DNA of 21,434 bases from NCBI GenBank assembly GCA_030632625.1, contig DAOVUK010000007.1, positions 1 to 21,434 of the forward strand, read 5' to 3'. How positions within the stretch are numbered: position 1 is the stretch's first letter; every line of letters begins with the position of its first letter. Below the pieces are notes generated by a model. That model was not told where the DNA came from. It ran no database searches and saw only the letters and a list, made by a program, of their open reading frames with translations. The position numbers and the translations under genes are program-made. The stretch is from Gammaproteobacteria bacterium (GTDB taxonomy: Bacteria; Pseudomonadota; Gammaproteobacteria; GRL18). Shown here one piece after another: positions 21,406 through 21,434 of the stretch.

Positions 21406-21434
21406 TTGACTGGCATCATGATCACTTACAATAC

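Overview
The window reads as chromosomal DNA of a moderately AT-rich gammaproteobacterium. The housekeeping genes tcdA, yheS, baeS and baeR align well, from memory, with their Escherichia coli counterparts. The partial left-edge gene resembles SoeA, a cytoplasmic sulfite-oxidising molybdoenzyme typical of sulfur-oxidising gammaproteobacteria, so a sulfur oxidiser is my best guess. No rRNA, tRNA, CRISPR array, transposase or phage gene was seen.

Layout. 1-911 (-) is the N-terminal part of a SoeA-like molybdopterin oxidoreductase. 1214-2032 (+) is tcdA. 2050-6077 (-) holds an AsmA-family protein and the ABC-F ATPase YheS. 6192-8325 (-) is a BaeS/BaeR-type two-component pair. Divergent from it (+) are a Spy-like periplasmic protein (8505) and an exported protein built from seven 14-residue repeats (8998). 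Next come a PhnD-like fragment (9539) and a small exported protein of unknown function (10089) followed by a clear terminator. About 0.6 kb without a convincing gene follows; it holds DnaA-box-like sites and a perfect 28-bp palindrome. A conserved hypothetical gene lies at 11089 (+).

11556-17239 (-) is a high-affinity phosphate transport operon in the order pstS-phoU-pstC-pstA-pstB-pstB, behind a near-perfect PHO box. It has two unusual parts. PhoU carries an extra C-terminal domain resembling a low-molecular-weight phosphatase/ArsC whose catalytic Cys and Arg are lost. The two PstB ATPases have complementary motif losses that predict a heterodimer with one canonical and one degenerate ATP site.

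Immediately upstream, 17383-19874 (-), are two translationally coupled genes of archaeal type: a 2-phosphoglycerate kinase with two ATP-cone-like modules, and an ApgM-family phosphoglycerate mutase. In methanogens 2-phosphoglycerate kinase makes 2,3-bisphosphoglycerate, the precursor of cyclic 2,3-diphosphoglycerate. Its position beside pst suggests a link between phosphate supply and a phosphorylated three-carbon pool.

The right end holds an orphan HicA-like protein, a 5'-truncated HMA-like fragment, and an exported rhodanese with its own promoter. Short tandem duplications (13 bp, 15 bp, 42 bp) recur across the window, both between and inside genes.
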